Shown: positions 1 through 13,918 of the stretch, piece after piece
Layout: every line of letters begins with the position of its first letter
Position numbering within the stretch: the first letter of the stretch is position 1
Assembly: GCA_030272585.1 (NCBI GenBank)
Contig: BSYQ01000013.1
Location: 1,860,001 to 1,924,000, forward strand
Reading direction: 5' to 3'
Source: Bryopsis sp. KO-2023
Taxonomy: Eukaryota; Chlorophyta; Ulvophyceae; Bryopsidales; Bryopsidaceae
Length of the DNA: 64,000 nucleotides
Position numbers and translations under genes: made by a program
The notes under the pieces: generated by a model
What the model was told of the DNA's origin: nothing
What the model saw: only the letters and a program-made list of their open reading frames with translations
The model's database searches: none

Positions 1-3000
1 CCCCGAAACAAACTCGGAAGGTGGGCAGCTCCACACCATGTATAACCCACTCCAAACTTGTTTCATCGAGGCAACCGCCCCATGCATTTTTATTTTTTTT
101 ATTTTATTAGCCCGTATAATCCACTGATTCTGATATTGTGTAGAATTCAGCACAACGTCAGTGTTAGTGTGCTCGTTTGGAGCTGTTGTGGGGCCTTATC
201 ACCCATTCATTTTTGCATAATAGACCTTATTTGTCGCAAATAAGAGAACACCTCACCAGAGGGGCTGGATTCTTGTTCAGCCAAATTTTTAACGAACTTG
301 TCTGTGCTGGGTTGTTTTTTTTTTCCACCCAGAATTTTAGTTTACTGTGTTCTTTGTGCTGTCACAGAGAGCTGGTGGCTTTGTGGGCGACGGATCATCC
401 GCCGTCCATGGACTTGCTGAAGAGAATTTTCCCTCCAGGGCTGATGCGTTTCCTCAGTCAGCCTCTGCCTGCACATCCGCCGGTGAATTCATGTTTGACT
501 CTGTCACATTTTTCCTGAAAAAAAGAAAAAACGAGAAGGAAGAAAAAAAACCCAAAAAATGCTTCCTTCTTCTCCAGACAGAGAGAAAGACAACAGCACC
601 ACTCTTAGATTTTTTTTTTCAAGAAGAAAATAAGAACACAAAAAAAAGATAGAGCTTTGTTGGTTCCATCACTCGTTACAGTAAAATGCCCTTTAATCTA
701 GAGCGGTCGATTTTTTGCTTTTTTTTTGCAGGCCAGTGTTGCTCCGGCAGCTAAAATGCCTGAGGTTCCTCCTCGACATCCCCAGCGATCTGCAACTCCC
801 GAAACCTCTACCACTGGCGAGCCTCAGGTGCCCCAAATAAACCACTCAATCAATCGACCAGGCTGTTTCACACCGTTTCATTTGCAGAGCAGCCATCAAA
901 TTATATATAATAATAATAACAACGCTGGTCTAAAAAACGCTATTACGTACTTGTAAAACATTCAAAGGAACTTACCGTGGTTTGCTCCACCCGCAAACTT
1001 CTACAAGACCTCTGGCCTGCTGGTGGAGACAGAGGCATTTCCTCACGTATTGCTTGATTGACTGAGGGAAAAAAAAAGTAAAGTAAAGTTGGCTTTGCTT
1101 GCTGCAGGTGTCACTGAGGCCATCCCCTCAGCCGGCAGCACCGGCGACGAGAACGCTGTCCCCGGAGCCTTCCTTTTTTGCTACTGCCGAAACAAATCCT
1201 CTCACTTCTTCAAATGGGACCGGTGTGCAGCGGCCTCCTCCAAGCTCCCCACAAGCTGCCACAGCAGCCCCAGTGTAAGAGCCAGCGCCCCCAGAACTTC
1301 GTATTTTTGATATGTTGATTAACATATCAATTGTGTGTTGACTTACCAGTCACACACATAGCCAAACCCCCCATATGGTCGAGAGCAATGAAATTTTGGT
1401 CATTTCAACTCAAAAAAGGGATTTTTTCTTCAATTAGTGTCAATTTTTTTTTTCTTTTTTCGAATTTTGAGCAGGCGATCGCCCTCAGCATTGGGACATC
1501 CACCGCCTGCGGCTTCCCCCATCCGCCGATCAAGCTTGGACTTGTCGTTCGGGCCCCGAACGCAGTCAGAGCCCAATCCTCCCGAGGTTCCCCCCTCGCT
1601 TGCAAGAAGATCCCTGGACCGGCGACACAGCACCATCGGTGTTAAATCCATGAACGCCAGAGTATGTCACCGGGGTTTTATTCCCCCTGGGCACAACATG
1701 GAGAGAAAAAAATCACCCCTTTTTATCCCCATGTTTTGCCCAAGCGATCAATTTCTCCTGTTTCAGTGTATCTTATGGAAAAAAAAAGATGACAGCATTT
1801 TTGACCAAGTCGAGAGTTCTCCACACCGTGTCCTTTTAATTAATTTTCCCGATCGATTTTTTTTCCTTTCAGAAAGCTAACACATGCAACTGGGAAGCCT
1901 TCTGGACGAATGCGATGGAGGATCATTGCCACGCAGCATTGATATGGAACGAGCAAAATCGAGCGGAGCTTCGGGAGGCTCTGGAAATTGAGCAGAAGGA
2001 GTTGAAACTGGGACGGACGAGAGTGGCAGATGGTTCAGGGGGCTACCCTTCGTGGAACTACAGCGAGTTCCGGGTGGAGTACCCCAGCCTTTCGAGGCAT
2101 CTTTGCATCGGAGGAGTGTTTGTCAAAATGCTTCTGGAGGGGATCGATCAGGGTACGTAGCCCTAATATAAAATAAAATTATGTTTCATCACCTAGTTAT
2201 TTTTTACTTTATTTTTAGCTTCGTTTGTTATTTTATCTTTTCATAAGGATCGCTCCGATTATTTTTTTTTCTTTTTTCCTTTTCTTTTTTTAAATGTTGC
2301 TGGCACACAAAAAGCATATTTTAAAAGGATTCGAATGTAACGAAACTTATATGTACCGATTCGTTGAGCAGCCAGCAGTCGGTGCCTGTTTCTTTTCTCA
2401 ATGTGTTGGGAAATTCAGCTGGGTATTGCTGAAATGTATGCGACAAAAGTGGTCAAGCAGTGCCATTTCGCCTGTATCAGTAAGATTCGAGGTAGCACAT
2501 TTAAACAGAAGAAAAAGCATCACGAGTGACTGACTGACTGTTCTGCATCTTTTCATTTTCTGGATTTCGTTTCCAGGGTCGATCAACAAGCTGGTGGCTC
2601 CGAAAGACTTCTTCAACCATCTCTACCACCGGTTCCTGTGTGCAGCGGACAACACCGTGAATCTGGACCAATTCGCGAACGAGAAGCAATCGCTGTTTGC
2701 GGACGAGAAACAGTCCGTGGCTGCCTTCGTGGAAGGGGACCCAGAGGAGGAGCGAGAGCTCTGTGTTCGAGCAATGGCCGCCGTATACTCGATCCATGCT
2801 GGTGAGAAAAATTCCCAATTGTTTTTGGAGGGACAGTCCAACCCCGGCATTGGGGGAAGTAAAACCAAGGGGTGCGGTTGCTCTAAGGAAAACATGATCT
2901 GGTTTCTAAACGTTGAAATTATATATGCTTTGGAAAGTAAAACAAATATGCCAGGAAATCGTAGCACCGGTTTGGAACCAGAAAAGAAAAAAAATGGGTC

Positions 3001-3510
3001 ATTGGAATTTCGCCCCCCAACGATTGTAGCACCGGCTTTGGCGTTTTTGACGTTTTCGGTATGTCTGACAGGCGTAATCGGTCCCTTTGACGGGGTGGAC
3101 CATGCAACTCGATTGCTGGACTCCACCATGAACCGTAGCCTCCGATGTTGTTTGCTGCAATTGCTGGAAGCCCTCGTCAGTCCGGAATCCACCGTCGAAA
3201 GGGCCCAGGTGCATGGAAAGTTGAACGGAATAGCATTCGTGGAGGCTGGTGGAATCGGACTGTGCGTTGATTTGCTGGCTGGAGCGCATGAGGGGCGGCA
3301 GCAGGCGGGATCGATGGCTTTCAACACGAATTTGATCACTGGCCAAGCACACGACGAGCGAAAGGCCGAGTGGTGGTATTTCCCGGAAGGGGTGCGACCT
3401 GAAGGTCGGTGAAATGGTTTTTTTGTGTTTTTTAAAGACTGTACATGTCCCCAGAGTTCGAATCCTGAAGGATGCAATCTCATTCAGTGAAAGGTATTCC
3501 TGTTTCTTGG

Positions 3511-3543
<33 letters not shown>

Positions 3544-6500
3544 GGATATATATATAGATATATAATCTGCACCCTGTCATTGCCAATTCTATTCAACCAA
3601 TTTCACCCTATTTTTTATTTTATTTTTTTTCAAATAAATCAGATTTATTTGTGGGTTTTTTTCCCCTAGTGTTGCCTGACTCTGGGGAGGCCAGCACCAG
3701 CGGCCGAACGGAAGACCTGATCGAAACGAATCTCAACGTGGATGGACGAAAGGGCCCCATCATGAAGGAGGAAATCAAGCAGCTCTTTTCGGATGGAAAA
3801 ATCGGCCTCACCACGGAGTTCCAATCGTCGGCCATGAGCAAACCCAAGCCTTTGTGGGCGATCCGTGAATTACGGTGGTTGATATCCCGGAGGATGGGTG
3901 CGTTGGACGCTGTCGGGATGGCCAAGCTTGCTCTGAAACTGATGAATACGCTGGCCGCTGTTCAATCGGCGGTGGAGGTCACGGGGGAGGTTTTGCAGCC
4001 GCTGCCGAAAGCTCACAGACAAATGACGTCCCCTGAGTGCCTACCCCACATTTGTCAGGTGTTTTTTGCACCCTTACATGAACCGATCGAGATTATGAAA
4101 GTTTCTGAGAAGAAAATAATATTACTAATAATGCTGAAAATGCAATTAAAAAAATGCACCCTTACATGAATCGATCGAAATTGTGAAAGTTTCTCAGAAG
4201 AAAATAGTATCACTAATAATGCTAAAAAATAGAACTAGTAAATAATAACAAGGCGAATACCATATGGAATCAGGGATATCTATTAGATTTTTTTGCTTTT
4301 TTTCTAGATGCAACTGTGGAGGGTTATTTTCTAGAACTCGCTGGAATTTTTTTTTTTCTCGAGGACTTGGGGGTTAAATCACCTCGTTGTGGACGGCGTT
4401 CGTTGGGCAAGTTTGCCTAATGTAAATTAAACATTAATGCATTCACCGTATGAAATCCTGATTTCTTGGTTTGTGTTTTTTGTCCGAACAGGCTATGCTA
4501 ACTTCAGATCCAGTGCTGGTGTCCGGAGCAGCCACTCTGCTGCAAAGAATCGTCGAGCACAATGGAGTGGTGCTTCCGCGATTGTATTTGACCGGAGTTT
4601 TTTTCTTTTGCCTGGCATATTGCGGGTCGAATCTGGTGGAGGTGGCCAACCTGTTCAAAGTTTCGCATCTCAATCAGTTTTTCAGGTGAGGAAGGATTTT
4701 ACACACACTGTGTAAAACTCTGGTATGACGTTTTTTTTTTCTGGATAAAAAAAGAATTTATATATTTAAGAATCTTATTCAACATATTTTTTGGAATCGT
4801 CACCGGTCCAAGATGCAACACGAAACACGATTGACCAAACATGGTTCCGTTTTTTTTGTTTGTTTTTTTTGTCCCCAGAGGAGAAGAAGATTCCTCCACG
4901 GCAGGGATGCCATTGTACAAGCGCAGCTACCTCGGGGACATTCTGCCCGAAAGCTTGCTGTACGTCCTGGAAACCCACGGCCCCGAAGCTTTCGGCAGAG
5001 CGATGGTGAGCGACGCAGACACCCCAGAGGTCATTTGGACGCACAACATGCGAGGCCAGCGCCTGGTGACTCAAATGCTCCACCATCTGGGGGATTTCCC
5101 GCATCGACTGGCGGAGTGTTATCATTTGGTGTATGAGTACACCCCGCTGCCGCCTGTGGGCTACCCCGAAATCGAGGACGAAATCTGGTGCCATCGGTAT
5201 TACTTGCGGAATTTGTGCGATGAAATGAGGTTCAAGGATTGGGAAATCGTGGATCATGTGCCGTTCTTGCAGGTGGGGTTGTATGTCTGGAGGAAATGGA
5301 TGCTTGTGTGTGGATGGGGTTGTGCTGTTCTTTTTGTTTTTTTAAGGAGGGGGGGGGGGGGGTACTTTGACTGGAATCGTGGCATTTCGTGGTGTGCTTG
5401 AAAAATATACTGTTTGACCATCGATGGAAGTGTGCAGTATATGGACTTTGTTTTTCTTCTCTTACAGCAGTCAGCTTTTGCATAGCTAATTGGTTATATA
5501 TATTACATACGAGGCTTTCAACCTCAATTTGAAAGGTCTAGAAAAAATTGGATGCGTTATCTTTTTGCTCGGCCTTCTTACATTCCCACTCGTTCCCTGA
5601 ACTTGCTTTCAGAGTTTGCTAATGGAGTGGAGGGCAGAGGTTACCCGAAAACCCATGGCGATGAGCGAAACGGACGCCCTGAAACTGCTGAACGTCACGG
5701 CCGATGAGAATGGAGGGATATCCGAAGAGGCACTGAAAAAGGCTTACCGAAAATTGGCTTTCAAGTACCATCCCGACAAAAACCCAGCGGGCAGAGAACA
5801 ATTTGTCAAAATTCAGAAAGCTTACGAGCGATTGCAGGCTGGAGCTGCCGCCGGACAAGGTCCCCAGCCGTGGAGGATATTGCTGATCTTGCAAGCCCAA
5901 TGCATTCTCTTCAAACGGTAGGAATTTGGGGTGCCTTTGTTTGTGTTTTTTATGGACCGGATTAGTCATGAACATTTTTCCGTGCCGAAAAAATTAATAT
6001 TGCGGACATTATTGCGGGTCGAACGAGTGCTCATTGCATTAAAGCTAGGCGGTCGGGAACGTCTCGATGTCTGACCGGCTATGGTGGTGGGTGGACGCCT
6101 GGCATCGTGTTGCTGTTGTTTTAAGCTGCTTGAATTCGTCCGGGTAATGGTTGCAGGTACTCGGAGGTTTTGCAGCCCTTCAAATATGCAGGTTATCCTC
6201 TGCTTTTGGATGCAGTCACGGTTCCAGAGGATTTGGAAGGCTCACATTTCTTGAGCAAAGAAAAGGCACCACAGCTGCAAGTGCGTTTCCTCCACAGATG
6301 GCTTTTTTTTCAAATCTTTTCCCTTGTATTTAATTCCATGTCACACATCCACTCCACCGTGTTTAAATAAGCCGGACGTACTGTTCTCAGGGCATATTTT
6401 TTTTTGCTCCTTTTTTTGAAAAAAATTCTTGGATTTGAGCTGTGTTAATATTCATTTAAAAAAAGCTCTTGTTTTTTGCAGACCGCTGTGGAGCTCTGTT

Positions 6501-9500
6501 GGCTCACATGCGTTTGTTCCCCGCTGAACGGCGAAGAGCTGACCAGATCTGCTGGTGTGGATATTTTGGGCAAGCTGCTGATGAGGTGTATTTCGGTGGT
6601 ACCGATGGACATAGCCCCCACCGAGGCTGCAGCCATAATCACCACAAATGCACTGAGAACCTTTGTGGGCCTATCCACGTTCGCCAGTGCCAGGAAAGAA
6701 ATCGCCGATCGACCGGTGCTGGTAACAGATATTGTCAGGTGTGTGTGTGTGTGTTGACCTACAGCAACTTCGCCCAAAGCCTGGGTGGAGTCAAAACGGG
6801 ATTAGATAAAATATTTCGAAAAGTAGTTTATTGAGAGAATGAATTTTGTAAAAATTACAATTCGTAGTTTTTTTTGATTTTTCTTAGCTAGAATATGTGT
6901 GGGGGGGTATGCAAGAGGGTGGAGGAGGTGTTTCAGCCGCAGTTTGCAAATAGGTTTTCTTTTTTGTTGATGCGGGAATGTTTTTGATCTGAGACTGTCA
7001 ATGAATTAAGAGAAGAAATTGTGAACCGAGCATTACCCAAAGACACCATCGATTCCAGCTTTCAACTGATCAAGAAAAAAAAAAAAAGATTCGACAGCTT
7101 TGAAAAATCAACGATCAGATTTTCCTTCAATGGGACGTAGCTATGACATTGTATGTGAGAATTTTTCCCCACTGAATAATGCCCCTGTTTGCTTCTCAAA
7201 AATGCCCATTGATTCTTTCCCTGGTTTTTCTATTACAGATCGTGTACTTTCGAGAGGGTTCCGGACGCTGTGGATGCAGCTCTGATGTGCATTTCTCAGT
7301 CTTGTCAATCTCCGGACCTTCAAACTCTGCTGCTGGACGTCGGGGTGCTGGGGTGTGTCGTTCCGCTGCTGTTCAATTATGACGAAACCGAGGAGGGTGG
7401 CGGCATGGGTGGGGACGATTTGCCTCCACCCTTCAGTATCACCGGAGAGGATGAGGTTCACCTCGGTTCGGTGCTTTTGAATCTGAAAATGGATATGGCC
7501 AAAATGCAAATACGCAGGAACTACCATGGGATGCTTGCTGTGCATGTACTAGGAAGGTGTGGCGCAGTGCGAATCGTTACGTGTTCTTTTTTTTTTTTTG
7601 TTCGATTTTGAACCCATTTTTCTGTTTTTTTTGTCACTGCAAGTTAGAGAAACTGGATCGAAAACAGCATTTGCATTTGAAAATCAAATATTGTATTATA
7701 TTGTTTTGTAAATCAATTTATGTCTAAATTTTTACCAGCTACAAAAAATTTTGCTGCTTCTTCTGAAGGACTGCACTCAGCTTCCGATGATGGCATTTGT
7801 CTTTTTTTTTTTGCTGTTTCAGAACTGAAAGTGGAGGTGGATTGAAACGTTTATGTTTGCTTGGCAGGTTGGCTGGTATTTTGAAGGGTTGGAGTAGCAC
7901 ACCTGCCCATGCTGTTGCTTCAGGGGCAATCAAGGCCATCATGACTAATTCTCTGTTCTCGAGATTCACTGATCAAGACCCCCGTGAGCTTCTATCCATC
8001 TTGAACGACAATGTGGAGACCCCTCAGGTGAAAGCAACATTCTAAAAGCTAAAACTAATGTACTAATATTGTCCATATTATTACTGTTGTTGTTTTAATG
8101 TTATTCATTCGTATTTGGTTTTAGGTCCAATACTAGACTAGAAACCATATCCAAATTACATTAAAATTTCAGCATGTGGTCCTATGCCCTGTGCCATCCA
8201 CAACCAAACTAACCAACCTGATCAGCTGTTAGCTACCTCCCCATAATACCCCCCTGGAATGCCTTTTTCCCGTGCGTAAGTGAAAGGAATTCCTTTTTCC
8301 TTTTTCCTTTTTCCTTTTTCCTTTTTCCTTTTTCCTTTTTCCTTTTTCCTTTTACTTTGCGTCTGTAAGTGATTTTGTGTTGGTTCTTTTTGCAGGTTAT
8401 TTGGAACGCCAAGATGCGAACAGAGGTTCTCAAGCTGATGGAGCAGCAAAAATCGCAGCCGGACCCCTCCAAAACGGTCGAATTCAAGTTCGACGCTCTG
8501 GATGGGGAGCTGCAGATAAACGGGGTCTACGTTCGGGTTTTCAACTTGCAGCCCGCCTTCCAGTTGACAGCTCCCTTCGAGTTCTGCAAAGGCCTGGTGA
8601 AATTCGTGCATACGGTCGTGGTGTCCGGCCGACAAGTAAAACCCTCTCCAGGAGGAGAAGAGGCCGCTGCAGGGGAAAATGGGAACGACCCCGTGCTTGA
8701 GAATCTGTGGTCAGTCAGACTGGAAAGCTTGGCGAGGCGGCACCTGTATGAGTCAATGATGGCTTTGCACTTGGTGTTTGAGAACGTCCCGAAATTGATG
8801 GGGTTGATTGCCTCACCGTCAGCTCTGGCGCCGCTCCTGGCTTGTCTGGACCCAGGTTGTGTCAGAGGTCATAAGGGAGAATTCAGCCAGAGGCAGAGTG
8901 AGTTCTCATTCCCCGAGTAGAAAAACTATTCCACACGCAAAAACAAACGTACACCTTGCAGCCAAATGGAACTGAACAAGTAGCAGTGGGGCTGCATGTC
9001 GCACCCACATGAGACTTGTGTGGAGTGGGGAAAAAAAAAAGAACAAAAATTAGGCCGCCGGAAAGGAGCCAGCATGGCACCCCACATGGAGTGAACAAGC
9101 ATATTCTATCCTAGTCCCTCGCCCACCTACCCCGCCCTTCCAATCACGTAACATATTTTTTCCAACAAAAAAAATAAAAAAAAAAGTAGACGACAATCGA
9201 AAAAAAAAAATCTAGTGAATTTTGTTTCGTTCTTTTTCCCTACAGAGGTACTTTAAAGTTTGGGTCATGGTCGGTGGATTCCACTACACACCCCATTCAG
9301 GGCTCTTTTTTACCTTTCCGGTTTATATCGACGAGGCGCTGATGTGCGTCAGGCTGCAAGACATTGGAAGAGCTCGTTAAGGACGACCTGGTGTTCGATT
9401 CGGAGCTGACGGAGCTATCCCTGGCCATCATGGTGAGGTTGACTCAGAATGCCGGCTGCGTGGAGTCCCTCTCCGTGGAAGCCCCCATTTCGCAAGCTTT

Positions 9501-12104
9501 GTGGCTGATTCACCGGCCGACGTCATTCAACTGCCTAACGCTGGCCCTCAGGCTCCTGCAAGCATTGGCTGGTGAGTGTGATTCTTTTCCCTGTATCGCT
9601 CGCTCCGTTCAGTCTGGAGTTGATTGTTTGGTCAGTGTTTGTTTTTTCTTCTTCGTTTCAACAGGGAATTGATGTATGGGGTATGACGGGCTTTTGACTA
9701 TTGAATTAAAAAATAAAATAAAATAATGAAAATACACACATAAAGAAAAGCTTGAAGCTTTTTTATTTTTTGTCGAATTGGTCCTCAGTGCAAGGACGTA
9801 TTTTGAAATTAAAATAGTTTGGAAAAAAAATATGACTATTTGTTTTGATTCACGAAGGGTCTCCTGCTGCCGCCTGGGCTGCTGCTTGTCAAGGAGGTGT
9901 GATTTACCTGATGAATGCACTGATTCCCGCGTCTGAGGAGCCCTCCAAACTCGCTCCGACCAAAGCGGCCTACGAGTCCATGAGGGCAGATGTGAGTTTT
10001 TTAGCTGTGCTCCCTCCACTCATTATCACTGTTATTATTGTCTGTCAAAAAAAAAAGGAAAAGAAACAAATTTGAGATTACGTTGATAGCAATTATTCCA
10101 GAAATACCATCCGACCAAAAAAAAAGAAAACAAAAAAAGTTCGAGATCACATTGTTGGCACCATTCCAGAAATATCTGCCAAAAAAAAAAAAACGAAAAA
10201 AAAATTGAGATCACATAGTTAGCAGGATTCCGGAAAAAAAATATTATTAACACGAGCAAGTCAGGCTACCAGCCTTACGATGTGACTGGCAATAATAACA
10301 TGTTGATGCGTTATTATGGATGGATGGCAGTCGCTCCACAGGATGAGTGAGTGTTTGGATGTGTGTGTGTGGAATTAGGTTGCAACTTTACTTGCAAGAT
10401 TGATGGGCCAACGGGTGCATGGGCCGAGGGTGGAGCTTTTGCTCAGCAAGATTCTTCCACCAGGACTCGTCGCAGCCATATTCGATGGACCAGGTGCGTA
10501 AAAATAATTTCCTTGTGGCTCCTCCCATGCCATCCATCGATATTTCCCGTCGAATTTACACTTATTGGTGCTTATTTTTAATATCAATTGGATAAATGCC
10601 GACGAAATGTAATGCAACAATCTGACGTGTGTTTTTTTTTTAATTTTTTTTTTTGCAGGTGAAAGTGTGGTGTCAATGCTTGGGGAGATCACCGAATCTC
10701 CTGAGCGAATTTGGTCCCTAAAAATGGCAAAACTCACAGCAGATGAGGTCAACGCTCTTGCAGTACAGTGTCGCGCTCAACAGGTGGGAGCAAAAAAACA
10801 ACAATTAGTCAAACTTTTCTTTTCCCCAAGACTGTCATGCATGTCGATTGCAACCGACTGTTGCTTTGAAAATGCGTCCAAAAAGGCTGGGACCTACATT
10901 TGTACTGGTTAAAAACGAATAACCAAAATATTATTCCTCCCTCCTTCAGATCTGAAAATAAGATGAATAATTTTGTGGAGGATTTCGTGTCGTTTTTTCG
11001 AGCATTTGTGGGTTGTGGGTTGCAGGCAGGTGGGGCTTTGGAGTTTGGCATTCCGGAAGATTTCATAATTGATCATGACGAACTGAGAGGGGAGCTGTAT
11101 GTGGGTGGAGTGTACGTACGCTTTTTCATGAAGGATCCCAAAACACCACTCAGACGGCCCAAGCGATTCCTGGAAGGGCTGTTGGAGAACTACGTTGCCG
11201 AGCTGGGTGAGTAACCTCCCATTAAAAAAAAAAAAAAAATCGAAATTCGAAATTCGAAATTCGATCGACATTCAGTGGCGAGTGATGCTTTGGAGGGATT
11301 TATGCATGCAGGACTGACTGTGGGTTTTTTTTCTTCTGTTTCCTGTGGTGGCTTGCAGATAAGGATAATATGAGGTCGGACCTGGTTCTGTTGTTATCTG
11401 CAACCACGGTTGCTCTTTTGAAGGTCCATGCCTTGCTGACAGACCATGCAGTAACACTGGGCTACGTGAAAAAATTAATGCGAGGTTTGGCATGCCGTGC
11501 TCCCTCCCCTCCACCACCGTCCGAAGCCGGCACCATCACTTTCGAAAATCCGGACGAGATTGGGGGTACGATTCTGCGATTGATCCATCAATTGCTGACC
11601 AGCATGGCGGCTGGGGAAGCCTTAGCAGCAACCCATCCCCACGCAGTGCCAGTTTTGATGAGTACGATGGCCTGGGGGGTAGCCGGCAGCGTCCTGGCTT
11701 TGGAATCGCTGAAACGTGCGTTTTCCATGGTCAATCGGTCCAGGGATGTGCTGATCGCTCAAGGATTGAACGGTGGGTTGATGGATAGGCTGTTCGGGTT
11801 GCTCGATTGGCGGAGGGCCGAGGTCGAGAAGCAAGACAATGCTGAAGAGCATGCTCAGCAACGGGATTTGGCGGTGCAGCGGGTGCTGGCGGTGGATGTG
11901 TTGAAGTTGATGGCAGAGGAGGGGTTGTATGGGGTGAGGGTGGAGGAAATCTTGGAAGCGTCGGAGGTGTGGCAAGCGTACAAACACCAAAAGCATGATT
12001 TGTTTTTGCCGTCCGGTGCGACGGCTGAAAGCGGAGTCGTGGGTTTGTTGGAGGGGAGTGCTGTCGCACGGTTTGCCCTTCCAGCTCCAGAATCTAAGGG
12101 GTGA
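1..12104 (+). CDS. GRV2: GRV2/RME-8 (DNAJC13-type) endosomal J-domain protein, 5' partial
   Basis: Large peripheral endosomal protein that recruits Hsc70 through its J domain and acts in endosome-to-vacuole sorting and clathrin/SNX dynamics (family knowledge). Exons: <1-20 (tentative), 368-482, 732-827, 1108-1274, 1475-1661, 1873-2152, 2577-2801, 3072-3404, 3670-4058, 4492-4685, 4879-5272, 5613-5917, 6157-6280, 6482-6738, 7239-7556, 7823-8027, 8396-8855, 9353-9571, 9858-9991, 10379-10493, 10659-10783, 11026-11206, 11359-12104. All junctions are GT-AG and in phase, giving about 1862 residues; plant GRV2 is about 2550, so roughly the first 700 are missing. Exon 5613-5917 carries the J domain, with the catalytic HPD at 5769-5777. 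The GYF-like motif EWWYFPEG lies near 3370. Armadillo-like helical segments flank the J domain. Stretches such as [21 protein letters not shown] and [11 protein letters not shown] are typical of the plant family. Residues encoded at 732-1661 are Pro/Ser-rich and probably disordered. Stop at 12102. Confidence 0.94.
3511..3565. repeat. (TA)n microsatellite in GRV2 intron
   Basis: An almost pure TA dinucleotide run with a few interruptions, inside the GRV2 intron 3405-3669. No coding potential. Confidence 0.9.
4369..4444 (+). repeat. Interspersed repeat, family X copy 1 (GRV2 intron)
   Basis: A roughly 75-bp block containing taaatcacctcgttg and caagtttgcctaatgtaaat, ending in an ATTC-like tail. 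It recurs at 17213-17325 with few changes apart from a 36-bp insertion. The shared end followed by a short tandem tail suggests the 3' end of a LINE or SINE. It sits between exons 3670-4058 and 4492-4685 of GRV2. Confidence 0.7.
8286..8354. repeat. (CCTTTTT)n heptamer minisatellite
   Basis: About nine copies of a 7-bp pyrimidine-only unit just upstream of the 3' splice site of the GRV2 exon starting at 8396. It may act as an over-long polypyrimidine tract, but it is probably just a slippage-prone repeat. Confidence 0.9.
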
Positions 12105-13366
12105 TTTGGACATATATGTTCGGGGGAGTGTTGTGGTGTTTTCTTGTGTGGGGTTGTCTTTTTTGTTCGGAAGAGAAAAAAAAAGGTTGAAGAAAAAAAG
12201 AAAAACGAGTGGGAAGGATTGTTGTGCAATGCTTGTTTGGCTTGGAATAATGTAATAACATAGGGTCAGGGGGAAAAGAAAACAACGACAAAGAAAAAAA
12301 ACAGCAAAGCAATCTTTTTTGGGGGTGCGGAGGGATGGGGGTAAAGGGTTTTGAAGGATCAGTTTTTTTTTTCTTCTCTTTTTTTTTTTTTGGTGTCACA
12401 CAACGGAAGAAACAAAAAAAAAAGAATGTGTTGACAAAACAGGAAAAAAAAAGAAAGAACTATTGTTTGACCAGTGTTTCTGTGTGGAGGGGGTTTTAAG
12501 GATGGGGGGAGGGGTGTTTTTTTTTTTCTTCTTCCTTTTTTTTTTCTCGATTACGAATCAGTTATGTGGGGTTTCCGAAAAGAATTTTTTTGTGGGGGTT
12601 CTATTTTTGTTTTTTATGTTTTTTTTTGGCATGTGAAGTTCTCTTTGTCAAAATCAACGAGGAAGCAAAGAAAAGAAAAACGAAAGGAAAAGCCACAGGA
12701 AATTTAATGCAAACAGTGAATGGAGAAAAAATTGATGTCATTTGATTTTGTTTGGGGTGTTGTGTTTTTGCTGGTGAGGGTGTTTTTGCTGGTGAGGGAT
12801 CTCTGGGTAAATGACAAAAAAAAAAACCGTTTCAATGCCGTTTCAGAATTGGGGGGAGGGGGGAGGGGAAAGAAGAAAAAGAGTTTGAAAAAAAAACAAA
12901 AAAAACGTCGACTCGAAAAAGAGGGAGGGGAAAAGTAATCGAGAAAATCTGATATCTGACCCCAAGTGAAGAAAAAATAGATCCCTCCCCGTTTCATGCA
13001 AGAGAGAAAACTGGGGACGAATTCAAGACAGTCATATTTTCTTTTTTTATTAATGTCGAATCTGGAATTGATCTTTCCTCACTTATTTCGTGCACATCAT
13101 CAAAAACACGGAGGCTAACTTTTTAAAAAAGGAAAGACGAAAGACAAAAGAATGCCCCTTTCTGGAGTTTTTTTTTTGGCTTTTGTATTTTGTACAAGGA
13201 CAGACAGAAAAGGAAATCGATCCTTCCTCCTGTTCATTCCCTCCCATTTTTTTTTTCTTTCTTTTTTCCTTTTTTTTCAAGAATTTTCCACAGATTTGCT
13301 GATTATTACTCTATTTGGGATAGCATTTTTGGTATGTAATCTTGGTGTCGGTGTTCTTTTTTCTGT
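12105..13366 (+). other. GRV2 3' UTR and downstream low-complexity DNA
   Basis: G/T/A-rich, C-poor sequence with many homopolymer runs follows the GRV2 stop. I see no gene here. The same-strand base skew (few C on the transcribed-sense strand) continues from the GRV2 introns and suggests the transcript extends into this stretch. No clear polyadenylation site could be fixed. Confidence 0.5.
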
Positions 13367-13738
13367 TTGTTTTTTTTAACACGGTTTCAGGGCAATTACC
13401 CATTTTGGGTTTCTTTTCTGGCTTGGATTTGTACTGTGATGCTGGGGGGGGGGGTTCCAGGTGCAGAAACAACTTGGATCAAGAATGGCATCTTTGAAAT
13501 ATTGATGGGTTTTTTTCTAGCAATTGTGGGGCTAGGGCTGACTGTAAGAGTCGCTACATTCATACCAGGGCAAGAAATATATTTTTCATGTTGTAATCAT
13601 GAGACCGATAATAGCTATGGATTTTTTTTGCACTCAGAAAATCGTTATGATGGTTTTGTGATGTCGTTTGGGAGGCATCCATTTTGGGACAACATCTGTG
13701 TGGCTGCCTGTTTGCATTACTGTGGATCAATTAGTTAA
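13367..13738 (+). other. Open frame with two hydrophobic segments, doubtful
   Basis: A 123-codon open frame with two membrane-like stretches (around FWVSFLAWICTVMLGG and ILMGFFLAIVGLGL). It follows a possible 3' splice site (tttcag at 13384-13389). No family recognised, no start supported, and the base composition is like the surrounding T-rich spacer, so it may be chance. Confidence 0.15.
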
Positions 13739-13918
13739 TTAACTAATATTTTTTCGGAGGGTGGGGGGGGGACGTCAAAATGTTCCCCCAAAAAAAACTG
13801 CAAGCAGTGGACATCATCATCTCTGTGTTCATCAAAACGAAAGGAGAGAAAATTCCAACCACCCGCCTAAAACAAACGAACATGTTTATGTGCGAAGATG
13901 CCGCCCGCCAGAAAATTC

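Noticed and set aside
3450..3475. Possible tRNA T-arm (agagttcgaatcc) in a GRV2 intron
   Set aside because: Only the T-loop-like part is present; no matching acceptor or D-arm was found.
10250..10378. A micro-exon thought necessary between GRV2 exons ending 9991 and starting 10399
   Set aside because: Placing the acceptor at 10378 (ggaattag) gives [11 protein letters not shown] in perfect phase, so no extra exon is needed.
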